From Pseudoscleropodium purum (taxonomy: Eukaryota > Streptophyta > Bryopsida > Hypnales > Brachytheciaceae), in NCBI GenBank assembly GCA_963969395.1, contig OZ017804.1, positions 9,052,001 to 9,116,000 of the forward strand: DNA of 64,000 bases. Direction: 5' to 3'. The notes under the pieces are model-generated. The model searched no databases, was not told where the DNA came from, and was given only the letters and a program-made list of their open reading frames with translations. Positions within the stretch are counted from its first letter, which is position 1; every line of letters starts with the position of its first letter. Positions 47,513-59,270 of this stretch are shown here, one piece after another. A program made the position numbers and the translations under genes.

Positions 47513-50195
47513 GATCTTTCTATCAAAATTAGGTGATATGTAGATAAAATTTGATTGCTTGATCTTAGAATGCAACAATAATTTGGCTATTTCAGCTAAG
47601 CAAAATAAAAATTTCCTTTATAAAGGAAGCCAACATCTTTTGGTTACAACCATTAGTAAAAAATTATGCATAAAAAAAACATTGGATATAATTAAGTTGA
47701 GTGAGCAAGTTGGAGAGCTTTTATAAATAAATAAAAAATGATACTATGAAAATGAATCCATTACTAGTATTAACCTTAAGAATCCTTGGTAGGAAGGTAA
47801 TGTCTACTTCTTTTTTAAAAGAAAAAAAGAAAAAAGAATAGTATATTTTAAGGCAAAATAAATTCTTACCTTTAAGAAAAAAATTTACATTTAAGAAATG
47901 TCTTCATTTGCAAGTTTTTTTTGTTTTCTTCCCATCCCTCCATGAGTCTACATCTATATTTGGCACAAAAACTAACCATGGAGCTTTGAATGACCACACT
48001 AGCTAATAACTAGTCACATTGCTAAAAAATAAATGAAATCTACTACTTCAACCGTTTATGTATTTAATGTAGCTACAAAACAAGCTATTAAAGGGCATTT
48101 ATAATCTATTAAGTGGATATAAAAACTCTTGAGAGTTAACATATTTATAATAGACCGTGAGAATTCATTGCTACAATTGAAGATTTTAGTGCTTTTGGAA
48201 TCATTCACTTAAATTAACAATACTTCTTAAAAAATTTATGAGTAAAGAAGTAACCATTACATCTACTACTTAGTTTAATTTCAAAACAAACTAGAAAATA
48301 TTAAATTCAATTGGATCAACAAATCAAACAATTTTAGCTTTTGAAATTGCAATTTTTTTGGCAACACTTTAATTAGATAGGAAGATGTGGACTTATTAAT
48401 TTGTAACTCCAAAATCTTGTATTGAAATATATAAGGGCTCAATTACCATTAGAAAGTAGAGTTTTATAGGATACAATATAAAAGATCAATTCATGATTAG
48501 AAGTATTTATTCTAGAATTAGTATTTGCAAATTATCAAGGTTATAGAAAACAAATACAATTTAAAAGTGGAGCTTACAAGATTAGTAGCCATGCCTTTGT
48601 TCATTTGTTTATTTCTTTGACTTTGCCTTGTAATTAGCCTACACAAAGTTTCAAAAGTCCTTGAAAGATGGATTGAATTGTATCTATGCTAATAATGAAA
48701 ATCAATGTCACCCTTACATATGTGAAACACTTTTGCATTTTTCAATGTGCTCAAGCTCTAAGCCTCTAAATGACTTAAATTTATGTATTGTCTCTAACCT
48801 AGTATGTAGAGCAATGGTATACCAATTCCCAAAATCACATCTTTTAGGAAAATATAATAATCTAATAATTACCTCCAAATGATGAAAATTTAGAAACTTA
48901 GAATTCACATTTGAACCACAAATTAGATCCAAAATTAGTGAAATGAAAGCAAGATTCTTTAATTGCATGGCAAAAAGTTACCACCTCAAAACACCAAGGC
49001 ACCTTTCCAAAGATTAGACAACATAAATGAATCACAAATTTGCCCATTGAAGCTTGGAGAGCCCATTTCGGGCTTGTTCTTCCGCAATTATTCCTTACAG
49101 CGAAAGGAACAGTTTGCTATTAGGAAAAAAATTAAATTAAATCTCCAAATGCAAAAAGAAATTGAATTTTTTTGAGAGACAATGACGTGGCAAGGGCTCA
49201 ACCACATCAAATTGTTGCGCTATCACTGTGTAGTCGAGTTCCCAATGTTCCTGCAGTTGATAATTCGTGGGCTTTTTGAGTAAGTGAATTTCCTCTAATG
49301 GGGCAACTTGCTATATTACTTTCCAACCAACTACAAACTAGCTTGAAGATTCTGAGAGGAAAAAATCTTCATTTATCATACCAATGGGTTGTTTGTACAA
49401 GAAACAAAAATTGGCAGAGTCACCAACCCCTGAATATGAATAGTTTTTCTGGCACCAAAAATAATCTTTTGACACCAAGTCTAAGCATTGATTGTGCTCT
49501 TTTAATTTCATCTCCAAATGCCATTACTTGTTCATTGGCTCTATCCTTTGAACAGAGACTACGACTCAAACTTTGGTTTTTGGATCCAAGTTTCCAAATC
49601 CTATACACCTACAACCACATTCACATTATACAACCTGGTTAGGGTTTATTTGGAGTGGGGATGTGGGGTACGGCTGATCAATAAATTAATATTGTTGGTT
49701 ACCCAATACAGGGCCTCACGGTTCCACCCTAGATCAATGCTCTGGGGATGAGAAGTACCAACAATACCTGAAATTAGGGACCTGGGGTATTCCTACCATA
49801 AAACATTGGAGTTTGGGCCCAAGCCCTTTTTTTCTGATAATAAAATCATTGAGTTATCAATTATATAAAACAAAAGGGCCACGCCCATTTGGAAAAAGAG
49901 CTTCAATCCATGGGCTTTAGGGATGAGCGATCACCAGGCCCTTAACTTAAGTGCTCGGAACATGAGCCTCTTGTATGGTGCGGATAAGTTGTTATTTTGT
50001 TTTTTTTGACACAAATAAAGGTAGGATAAGTTTAGAATCAGGGCTGGCACCAGCATTTCACAGATGACGTCAGCAGAAACGGTAAAGGACGGAGGGAGGT
50101 CCTTTTGTGATTGCATCCCAAAAAGTTTCTAATTTGCACGGTCATATTTCAAAGGGGAAAAAAAAACACTTTTAATTTGGAAGAAATGAACCCCG
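47513..50195. other. AT-rich intergenic DNA
   Basis: No protein was recognised. Frames of 60-114 codons at 48,661-49,642 have no familiar content. The section 49,050-49,280 is a dispersed repeat. Confidence 0.45.
49050..49280 (+). repeat. Dispersed repeat, copy 2
   Basis: Shares ordered phrases with the minus strand of 1,500-1,720 (GCTTGGAGAG, CATTTCGGGCTTGTTC, GCTATCACTG) and with the nested sequence at 33,440-33,735 (GGGCTCAACCACATCAAAT). The family is unknown. Confidence 0.4.
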
Positions 50196-50692
50196 TAACC
50201 CCTCAGTGCCTGATTCTTTCTTGAATTTTGCATATTTTTTCTTATATCTTTATAAACATATAATGTTCACATCAATTTCATCATACAAAAACTGTGGTTT
50301 TAAAAAAAACTCATGCATTGGTTTGGATGAATGGTAAGTTCTACATTCACAAAAGTCCTTCATTAGGAAAAAACTGAGCCCTGTGGAGGGCCATTAAGAA
50401 ATCTGTTTTCGGCACCCGGCAGTGCAATTACAAGAAAATAAGAAAATAAAATAAAAAATATGAAAAAAATATGAAAACCTGACGTGGTGCTGACGTGGCA
50501 CAAGTAGTGGCCACATCAGCAAGGTTCATTAAAAAATAAAAAACTGAGGAATTTCCTCTCTAATTGCACTAGGGTAGTTGCGGGCAGTTTCAAATTGCTA
50601 GACCTTTTGAGGTCTGAAATTTTTTGTAATGATAGTAGAACTCCTTTCTATTCATCATTTGGGGTTTTGATGTTGGAGTGCTAAGGGGTTAA
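50196..50692. repeat. Short TTAA/CCCCT-ended element
   Basis: The left end is TAACCCCTCAGTGCC and the right end is AGTGCTAAGGGGTTAA. The inverted ends match over the first 8 bp and then loosely. The 497-bp interior does not resemble family A or B. TTAA is intact only on the right. Confidence 0.45.
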
Positions 50693-53600
50693 TTGGTTGT
50701 ACAAAACTATATATCAAGTTCTTTTGGGTTTTATTTTTATTTTTTATAAAGTGCCAAAGTGGTGATATGAAATGTTATAGTCACGCTCCAAGTTCAACAT
50801 TCATCCACATATTGGATAGAAAATATCACATTAGCACATATCACATGTCACATGTCTATAATTTTGTTTTCATTCTCAATTTGGTGATTTCATCCAAGAT
50901 TTTTTTAATTTGAAGTTTTTTAGTGGAAAACTTCATGGTTTGTTGCCATTTTTTAGCCAATTTATTTTTCTATAATGCAATCTTGCACTATAATGCCAAA
51001 AAAAGCCACACTAGATATGCAACATTGTCTTTGATTTTTACAATATAAATTATGTACTAGAAAAATGACAATACATACATCATTGGATTGATAATTCGAG
51101 GACTAGTATTTTTCATTTGGACCCAAATGCCATGTACTGTTGCCAAAATCATTAGTATGCCATTTGTAATTATTATAAAAGTGATGGCTAAGCCCTTCTT
51201 AAATAACTTTTCATACAAATTTTTCAATCCTTTAAATATAGTAAATCATGTATAGGATTAACGATGAATACATGTGTGCCATCAATTTTTGCATTATGTT
51301 TTTTCTTTTTATAATATTGTTTAACATACAAAGATAGCAAAAGTTTTGGTAAAAAAAATTTTAATGAGTAGAAGATAGTGAAGGAAAGGTAAAAAGAAAG
51401 TATTGGCAAGCAAATTTTTTAAATAAAAGTTAAAGTTTGAACGTGATATTACAACTGCCAAAGCATTCTCTAACTCACTAATTTCTTGGCCTGAAATCTT
51501 AATCACTCCAAAAACCATTTTCTAAATTTTCTAATTTATGAAAATTCAAAATTCAATATCTTTTGCATCATGAGTCACAATATTGTGAAACTTGCTTTGT
51601 GCCTACACCTTTGTTGAGGGCTTCCCAACTATACCAACCATGACCTTGTTGGCCTAGCAATCACCAAGATACCGAAATCATCATAAACAAATAATTGTCT
51701 ATTTTAATAGTATAGAATTGAATTGAATGTTAATTATGCAAGGTAAAAAATGTCAATTTAATTTTAAGGTAAAATTCTTTGAATTGTACAATGGGCAATT
51801 TTGTAAGATTATTATATCCTATTGTACCTCATTTGATTGCAAAGCTTTGAAAACAATCTTCCATTGTTTCAAATCTTTTGAAAATTGGCATGCATATTTT
51901 TAATTGTTCATAATTGCATTTGGATAAAAATGACAAGCTTTTCTTTTACGAAATATGAGATATGGGACCCCAAGTCATTCTTCTTGGGAAAAAAAAATCT
52001 AAACTTCAATTCAAGATATCTCAATATTCATACATCTTATACTCACATCAAATTTGTTAAAAAATAATTCAAAAAATAATTAAATATGGCGTATAATGAA
52101 ATTTTCAGAAAATATAATGTGGCATAATTGAATAGTGAAGAAAATATGAATGAAATTAAAGTGAATTTTGAAAAAAAAACTATGAAAAATAAAAAATAGA
52201 AGATAATATATATACAAAGGTGATTGCTTTATAAATTTAAAAAATCCATAGACTACATAAGCTAACTAACCCTAATCCTTTTCCCCTTCTTTGAAGAGAG
52301 ACTATGTTCATTGAAAGGAATTGAAACTTAATCAATCCTTTTGCTAACATATGAAGTTGTGAGAACCTGATTGCTAAAAATCACAAAAGATTCAGTAAAG
52401 CCTTGTGTACCGGTATAAATGCCAAAGGTCATGAAATATTCCACATCTTGTGAAATGAAATTTCAAAAATTCTAAATCAAGTTAATGAAAGATAATTCAA
52501 TCCAAAAAGAAATGATTTCGTATAAGGTAGAACCACTTCTATGGTTGTATAGTACTAGGAAAAAGAGAAAGAAAAGGAAAAATTATTTTACTATAGAAGG
52601 TCGCAATTAAACAAGTGATAAAGCATTGTTACCATGACATAAATTTAAAGAGTTGAAAAAATGGTTTTAGAAAATTAAGCCAAAGCCTCAAAAGACCTTA
52701 GCACTATTGTAAGTTATATTTTTTAAATTTAAAATATAAGTAATACTTGGTAGTAATTTTTCAAGTTTTGGAATCAATTAATTAATGATTGTTGTTTTTC
52801 CAAATACAAAATATTTTACTCGTAATAGTGGTATTTTTTTGTTATTTCTTTTTTAATTCCATTGTTATGCTCATTGCAACCCAATTTTGATATAGAAACA
52901 ATCTTTCCAGACACACCTTTCATATTACTAGATCATTAATTGACCACAAATTAAAAAAAGACTCTTTGCTTTCACATGAGTTATGTGTGAGGAAGTATGA
53001 GTAGGGCCTAACTTAAAATGCAAGAAAGAGTAAAGCTTGTACAATACTAGTATATCACTTTGGTTTAAAGTAACCAACTATATTTCATCCATGTGGCTAT
53101 TTCCACCACTAAATCAACCTAAAATTGTCCATTACCAGTTTATGAGAGATTAGATTGCTTGTAGTTAGATTGGGGGATGAACATGGTAGAATCAAAGGAT
53201 GTAATTGTTTACAATAGGCTTTGCAAAGTTTCTCTTAGTAGCAATGGAATTTAAGCCGTAGCAACATCCTAACAAAAGGAGTGGTCACAATGGTCTCTTG
53301 GCATGATAATTATTATAGACTTTGGATTTTGTTAAATTTAGGATGGAGAGTGATTATTACTAGCCTTCTTTCAATATAGAGGAGCCTCTCGCCACTTATG
53401 CATTTTTGTTGCACTCTCAGGAATTATATAAGTTAAACTCATTTGGAAAAATCTAAAACCACTTTTTGTTGGCTTCATTCTTAGTTATGCATAAATTATA
53501 TGAAAGAAAAACTAATCTTCTCTTATGCTTCTAGGGGATCAAACTAGAAATTGTGGTGACAATAGGGTTGGTTTCAATTAAGTTAATTATCACAAGATTA

Positions 53601-54182
53601 GCTCTATATACTCTCATTCTAATATGGATTTGTTGCTATTAGTGTAGGACTATAATATAAATAAACATTATTTCAAGCCTTCACTTACTAAAAAACAATT
53701 AATTACTACATCTCCATAAAGACCCAAAAGGTAATTTTGTCATTTTGGTGTAGTTATTCTCTGTTTCAAGTCATGAGTCATTGAGTAACTTAGTGGTAAA
53801 TTTTTTCCAATAATTTTCCCCACAAAATTTGAGTTCGGAATTTTATCCACGAACAATGAACACTGACCAAGGGCCCTGACTCTCTATGGAAGCCGACCCT
53901 GTGAGCCTGTTTACATTTGAGGTCAAGATTGAAAATTAAAATTTTATGAGCACTCTCAACAAGTTTTGGAATTCTGATCAATTCTCAGTTCTCGATCAGC
54001 CAGTGAGAGTCCTCAGAAATTTTTAAATTTCTTGCCTCCCCTTCAATTATAAAGGGGGCACCTCTAAGGCACGTCTCCCACAACTTTGGGACCAAAGAAA
54101 TAGAAAAAACATGTCCCCTAGTTTTGGAACCTTCAAAATTCACTAAAAAGAAGTGGTCCAGTGGTCACTAAAAAGAAGTGGT

Positions 54183-54438
54183 CACTAAAAGTGACCACCT
54201 CCTGAAATGTACACTGTTGGTACATTGAAGAAAGAAAGATGTACTTCTGTGCTAGTGGTCACGTTTAGAGTAGGGTCACTTTTAGAGCCCCATGCACCTT
54301 AGTCCCAAAACCAAAAAATGAGACCTATTGATTTCAATTTACCGACAGATGGTCGTGCCAGATCCAACAAAAAAAAACCCATCTAGTCCTCCAAAACTAA
54401 AAACAAGACCTATTGATTTCAATTTACCGACAGATGAT
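54183..54438. repeat. Cluster of short repeats
   Basis: 54,183-54,270 carries GTGACCACCTCCTGAAATGT and, inverted, GTGCTAGTGGTCAC, and is related to 41,320-41,412. Next to it, a 30-bp phrase beginning GACCTATTGATTTCAATTTA occurs twice as a direct repeat (about 54,322 and 54,409, 87 bp apart). Confidence 0.65.
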
Positions 54439-55079
54439 CATGGGTGCCAGTTACTTTGAGTGTCACTGTTTAATACCAAACATGTGAGCAAGCAAGCGTT
54501 GGTAACGTAGACGTACCTAAACCCACATATATTGAATTGTGGCTCCCATTCTGTACCCAATTGCAAGTGGAGAATGTGCCATTTTTTCTTTGTTGTTGCC
54601 TCAACTTGTCGGTTTTTTTGCGTGATGGAAAACAGCTGCAACTGGGCACGGACAGGGCCTTTTTTTCTTTCCTGTAGAACGTCATGTGTTTATTGTTTTT
54701 ATTGTTTATTTTGGACACAAATAAAGGGTAACGTCATGGGGTTTTTTTTCACTCATGAAAGCCATCCTCACCCAGGGGGAGCCTTTTGCATTCCCAATTA
54801 CGGCATCGTTGCAATTGCTCCCCCCCCCCACTAGAGCTCCCCATGGCCCCTCAGCCACAGCAAAATTCTTGTCATACTTTTGGTTTTGTATAATCATTCC
54901 AAGGCTGAACTGACGTCCAATTCCAAGACATCCGAGGCCTCGCCACTCTGTTGCTGTGGGTTTTTTTTTAATTGAATGGCATACTCTTCTTTAAAAAAAC
55001 ACACAGAAAAAATACAAATTCTTGGTTTTGTCATGACCCTCAAAGATGAAGTCACAAAAGTGAGTTCTTAAAACCTAAA

Positions 55080-55110
55080 CCTTGTCGTTTCCTTGGAAGA
55101 AACGACAAGG
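55080..55110. repeat. Perfect 12-bp inverted repeat (hairpin)
   Basis: CCTTGTCGTTTC and GAAACGACAAGG are separated by 7 nt. It stands alone in AT-rich DNA, with no gene or T-run terminator attached. Confidence 0.7.
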
Positions 55111-56144
55111 GCAACATACAAGACTATTTGTCAAAGTGAAAGTTCGCTGTTCATTACTCTCGATATGGATTTCTATAAATTTCTTCCGAAGTACATCACC
55201 CATGCCTTTTGAAGGACCTATGTGTTGATTTCTAGAATTTGATGATCATAAAACTAAAAACTACTTATATCAACTAACTTATAATATGAAATATAAAATT
55301 GAGGTTTATGGTTTGGTAAAATTATTCAAAAATATTGGATAAATCTTCAGCAAATTTAACTAAAATGATCATACAATTTGTTAGGCCATGGATTGTGAGG
55401 CCGAAAATACCATATGCCAAGAGCAACTTTGAGACCACATTGATCTATACAATTAGTTTATAAAATACATAGTTTTCTAAGTGACTTGTAAATCAAGAGG
55501 GCTAAAATAATAATGTATTGGCCTTATTTCCATCATAAATTTTCATTATAAATGAAGTTGGTAGTGAAACTAATTTTATACCTTGACTATCAAAATAATT
55601 AAACACAGTTTGTTGAATATCATGGTGTTTTCCTTCTATTCACTTTTTGACATGGTTTTCATTATCGAAAGGTTGTGAGATTAAACATGATGAAGCATAT
55701 ATATAGTTATATAGTTATTTCAAATTTATGAATATATTCAATTTGTACATTTTAGGTACACAATAATTCTATGTTTAGTTTCTTTATTGGAAACTTTCCA
55801 AACTAAACATGTACCACTAAAATTGAAATCTTCATGTACTAGTCCTTCAAGTATTCCACAATTGTAGAGTACAAAATTAACTACTTCAAAATAGGGCACA
55901 ACAATTGTGATTGTTATAGTGATTCCTTTGTGTTGGAAAAAAACTTTTTTGTCTCATGGAATACTCATAGGGCTTTTATTGATTTATCCTAATTAATAAT
56001 GAAGATGGATGATTGGCAAGACAGTGAAAATTAGTGTCACTACAAAATTTTGTATATTTTGAATATTGGTACATTAAAATAATATTTCAATGTCTACCAT
56101 TTCAAAATAGTGCAACTTTAGTAAATTAGTGTCACATCCACTTC

Positions 56145-56964
56145 TAACCTCTAAATGCTTGAGTGACCATATATGGTCAATTTGAAATTTCAGGCTCATT
56201 TTGGTGCAGGCATTTAAATTGCTTTCACCATTTAAATTTTTTGGGGGGGAGTTTTGAAGGTTAACTATTGAAAACTTTCATTTTTCATTGAAAAATGCAC
56301 ATATTTGATTGCTGAGAGGTCTCCAAATCCATATATATCCATTAGAAGAAGAGTAAAGATTGCTAATTTTACTTCATTTTCCCAACTTTGAGCAAAATTT
56401 GCCAATTTCACTTGATTTGAGATCTAAAAACTTGTACTTATCCATTTGCTTTGAAAATGGTCCCAATGGAAAGAGGTAAGTGTCTTCATGATTTCACCAT
56501 TGAAAATTTAAACATGAAAGTGTTGATTTGGAGTTATTTGTGATTTATACTTATAAAAAAATTGCATCTCAACGATTGTAATTTTGCAAGGTGGATTGTG
56601 TAATGAATTTAATGACTTTTCATGTGAAATTAAGTTTTTTGAAAGTGCGTTTCTATGTGCTAACACAAGTTGCAATTGTTCATGTCACTTCTAATCCCCC
56701 CAAACTTTTATATGCAAATTTTTGAACCATTGTGGGGAGAGGCAACATACTAAAAACAAAAAACTTACATTTTGTTATAATCTCACAACTCGTATGCAAT
56801 TTTTCACTCAAATAGGTAAGCATACTAATGAGTAAGCTCTTTAAACATCTATATGGTTAGATTTTGAAAAAACAAACAATTTGCTTCATTGGGGATAACT
56901 ATAAGCCTACGGTCTTTTTTCATAGTCAAAACATATTTGAAAAGGTTTAGGCATTTAGGGGTTA
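56145..56964. repeat. TTAA-type element, third family
   Basis: The ends are TAACCTCTAAATGC and GCATTTAGGGGTTA, inverted with one mismatch over 14 bp, enclosing 820 bp. The interior is unlike families A and B and has no coding frame. The outer T of TTAA is not preserved on either side. Confidence 0.55.
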
Positions 56965-57130
56965 TGACATACTCAAATGAAATTGAAGGTCCCATGTAAC
57001 AAAGTGGAGACTTGAATGAATTCTAATTGGGTATTTTTTTTTTGGTTTTGTGGAATTTCAATATGGAAATTAAGCCCTTACATTAGTGTAGGGAACATTT
57101 GTGGATATTAATAGCATGCTCACATTTTAA

Positions 57131-57737
57131 TAAGGGCAAATTTACACTAGGGTCCAAGTTCAAGAAACTTTGAAATTGAGCAATCCTATCGGTTGAGAGT
57201 TGGAAATTGGACCCATAGTGTTTACACTAGGGTCCGGTCCAAAATTCACTAAAATGTCATGGTCCTTGTGTGGCACAGATTTGAAGGGAAATTTCTGGAC
57301 CCAGGCTTGGTCTCAAGGGCCTCATAGAAAAGCACTAATTTTATGGAACTAATTTCCTATTGTGGATCCAATTCACATTAGATGCAATTTTTGGCCTGAA
57401 CAAAGTTGTGAGTTACTATTGCTAAAAATTAATAAATTAAATAAATATGAAAAAGATCAAATCAAATCTTTTAAATTTTTATTAATAAAATAATATTATT
57501 GTAATATTGTTTTGAAAGTTTTGAAAAATTTTAACATTATTATTTTTTAAACTTAAAAAATAATAATATTATATGTTTTTTACAAACCCCAAATTAGACC
57601 TAAGTTGTTTACATTTGGGTCCAGCTGAATTTTTGAATGAGCTACTTGGGTCCGATTAGGAGTTTCTTGAGTCCAAAATGGAGGTATTCTGGACCCATGA
57701 ACTCTTGGTCTTGGACCGTAGTGTAAATCCGCCCTAA
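57131..57737. mobile_element. PIF/Harbinger-like non-autonomous element with TAA target duplication
   Basis: TAA (57,131-57,133 and 57,735-57,737) flanks a 601-bp element whose ends are GGGCAAATTTACACTAGGGT then CCAA and, inverted, TTGGACCGTAGTGTAAATCC then GCCC: 24-bp inverted termini with three mismatches. TWA duplications and GGG/GGC starts are hallmarks of PIF/Harbinger and Tourist MITEs. A second TTTACACTAGGGTCCGG lies inside at about 57,220. There is no transposase. It sits at the edge of the GC-rich WRKY upstream region. Confidence 0.75.
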
Positions 57738-59029
57738 CAAGTGCCCATCCAGCAAACGCAAAAGACGGGGCCCCCTATTCGGCATGCCCTTCTCTTGTGG
57801 AGCCCTGGCCGTTTCAAGAGGCAGGGCAACGGCGCAACCCGGAGCGAGTGCCCGCCACTTGTCGCCACCTGCCCCCACAACGTTCCCGTGTAAACATGCG
57901 TGTTCCCAACTCCAGCTCAGCAATCCACTCTTGCGGCGCCATGTAGGACAACCGTCCGAAGTCCGAACCCAAGCCGGCCCTCACCTTCCGTACGAACGAA
58001 TGAAAACAACCCAGAGACGGATGAAGTTATCGGATGAACTTCACACTCATCCCTGGGATCCCACTGGCCTCTGGCAAGCCAGTAGTGCCCCACTGCCCCA
58101 GTGCCAGTGCCCCCTTTACTCTAGATCAAAAGTCAGCGTTCGGGCAGCCCGCCGCTACCCAACGCCCACCTGCCCGGGCAGCCTCTCTCAGAGTCTCAGT
58201 ACCTCGCTGTCTCGCCCATACCGACAACGGGTCCATCCCCGACCCGGCCCGTGAGCCCGTTCTTTCCCAGGGTCAGCGCGGGTGGGGCGCCATCCCATCC
58301 TCCCCACAGTGGGGCTGTGTGTGTGTGTGTATATTCCCCGTCTTGGCCGCGAGATCGGCGCCATTGGAGTGCTCCTCTCGTTGTTAATCTCAAAGGTGTC
58401 TCTTAGCTTCCCGTTTGCAAGGGATTCCCGTTCGCAGTAGGAACCAGAAGAAGCCGAAGGTGCGGCCCAAGGTCGGTCATTCAAAAGAGTGAAAACTCTA
58501 AGAGTGCTTGGGGTTTGTGTGTTCTATTGCAATCTGCTGCGGCAAGCGTAGGTTACATAGCCACACACTTCGAAGCTCCTGATCGGATTGGGCGTTCGTT
58601 AAGTGCAGTGCGGGTAGGTGTAGTAGACGCACCAACAGAATTACTGAACGATAATATTATTTGCTCGAAGTCCGCTGCGTTGTCGAGCTTTGAGTGTTCG
58701 GACACGCACTACTGTGGCCAGGGATATGTCAGTGTGAGAGGGGATTCTTCTTCTGCGTTGACGTTGCTTAAATTGGAACCCGAAGAGCAGCTTCGAAAAG
58801 CTGGGGTGCGTCAGTGGTTGGTGATCTGGTAGTAATGCCCGGGCAGCAGGTTTTGGGACTCGTCATGGAGCATCATCCATGGTAGTACTAACAGCCAACT
58901 CGAGTTCGGTGTGGTTGCGTCACAGGGATGTCTCCCAAACTGGTGGCTTGCTTCATCTGATTCAAAGAGCTTCACAGGATTGAAGCTTCCAGTGCGTGTG
59001 AGCATTTAGGCGTTGGGACTTGCAATTGG
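57738..59029 (+). promoter_or_regulatory. GC-rich upstream region of the WRKY gene
   Basis: Composition changes abruptly from AT-rich to CpG-rich just right of the Harbinger-like element. The stretch has a GT repeat (about 58,316-58,331) and several overlapping frames (up to 156 codons) with no recognisable protein. It probably holds the extended promoter of the WRKY gene. Confidence 0.45.
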
Positions 59030-59036
59030 TATAAAT
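59030..59036 (+). promoter_or_regulatory. Candidate TATA box of the WRKY gene
   Basis: TATAAAT, 241 nt before the start codon, would put transcription start near 59,060 and give a leader of about 210 nt. The call rests on position and motif. Confidence 0.5.
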
Positions 59037-59270
59037 GCGGTCTCCTTCGAACGTGTAAGGTTTGAAGCCATTTCGTGCGGCGAGGCAATTTGGGTGGGGA
59101 GCTTTTGAAGTTAGATTTCGAGTGGCTGTTGGAAAGGGTGTTTGGGTGTTTGGTGAACTTTTGGAAAAAACTTTGAGAAGAGTGGGAGTAGTGTTAGAAA
59201 GCTATTCAAGCTGGAGCTAGCACAGGTCCTCGCGGGGTTCGAGAGGGGCTACGGGCGTCCTCCGTCAGCC

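Larger units (their letters stand above)
50693..56144. other. AT-rich intergenic DNA
   Basis: No gene was recognised. Contains a possible tRNA-derived SINE near 53,786-53,842 (TAACTTAGTGG as box A, AGTTCGGAATT as a poor box B), the repeats at 54,183-54,438 and a short perfect hairpin at 55,080. A poly-C run is near 54,820. Confidence 0.45.

Noticed and set aside
46971..47578. Three overlapping repetitive minus-strand frames (79-171 codons)
   Set aside because: They are produced by the stop-free 12-bp minisatellite.
57784..58832. Frames of 98-156 codons before the WRKY gene
   Set aside because: Low-complexity Pro/Ser/Arg-rich translations of CpG-rich promoter DNA with no known domain.
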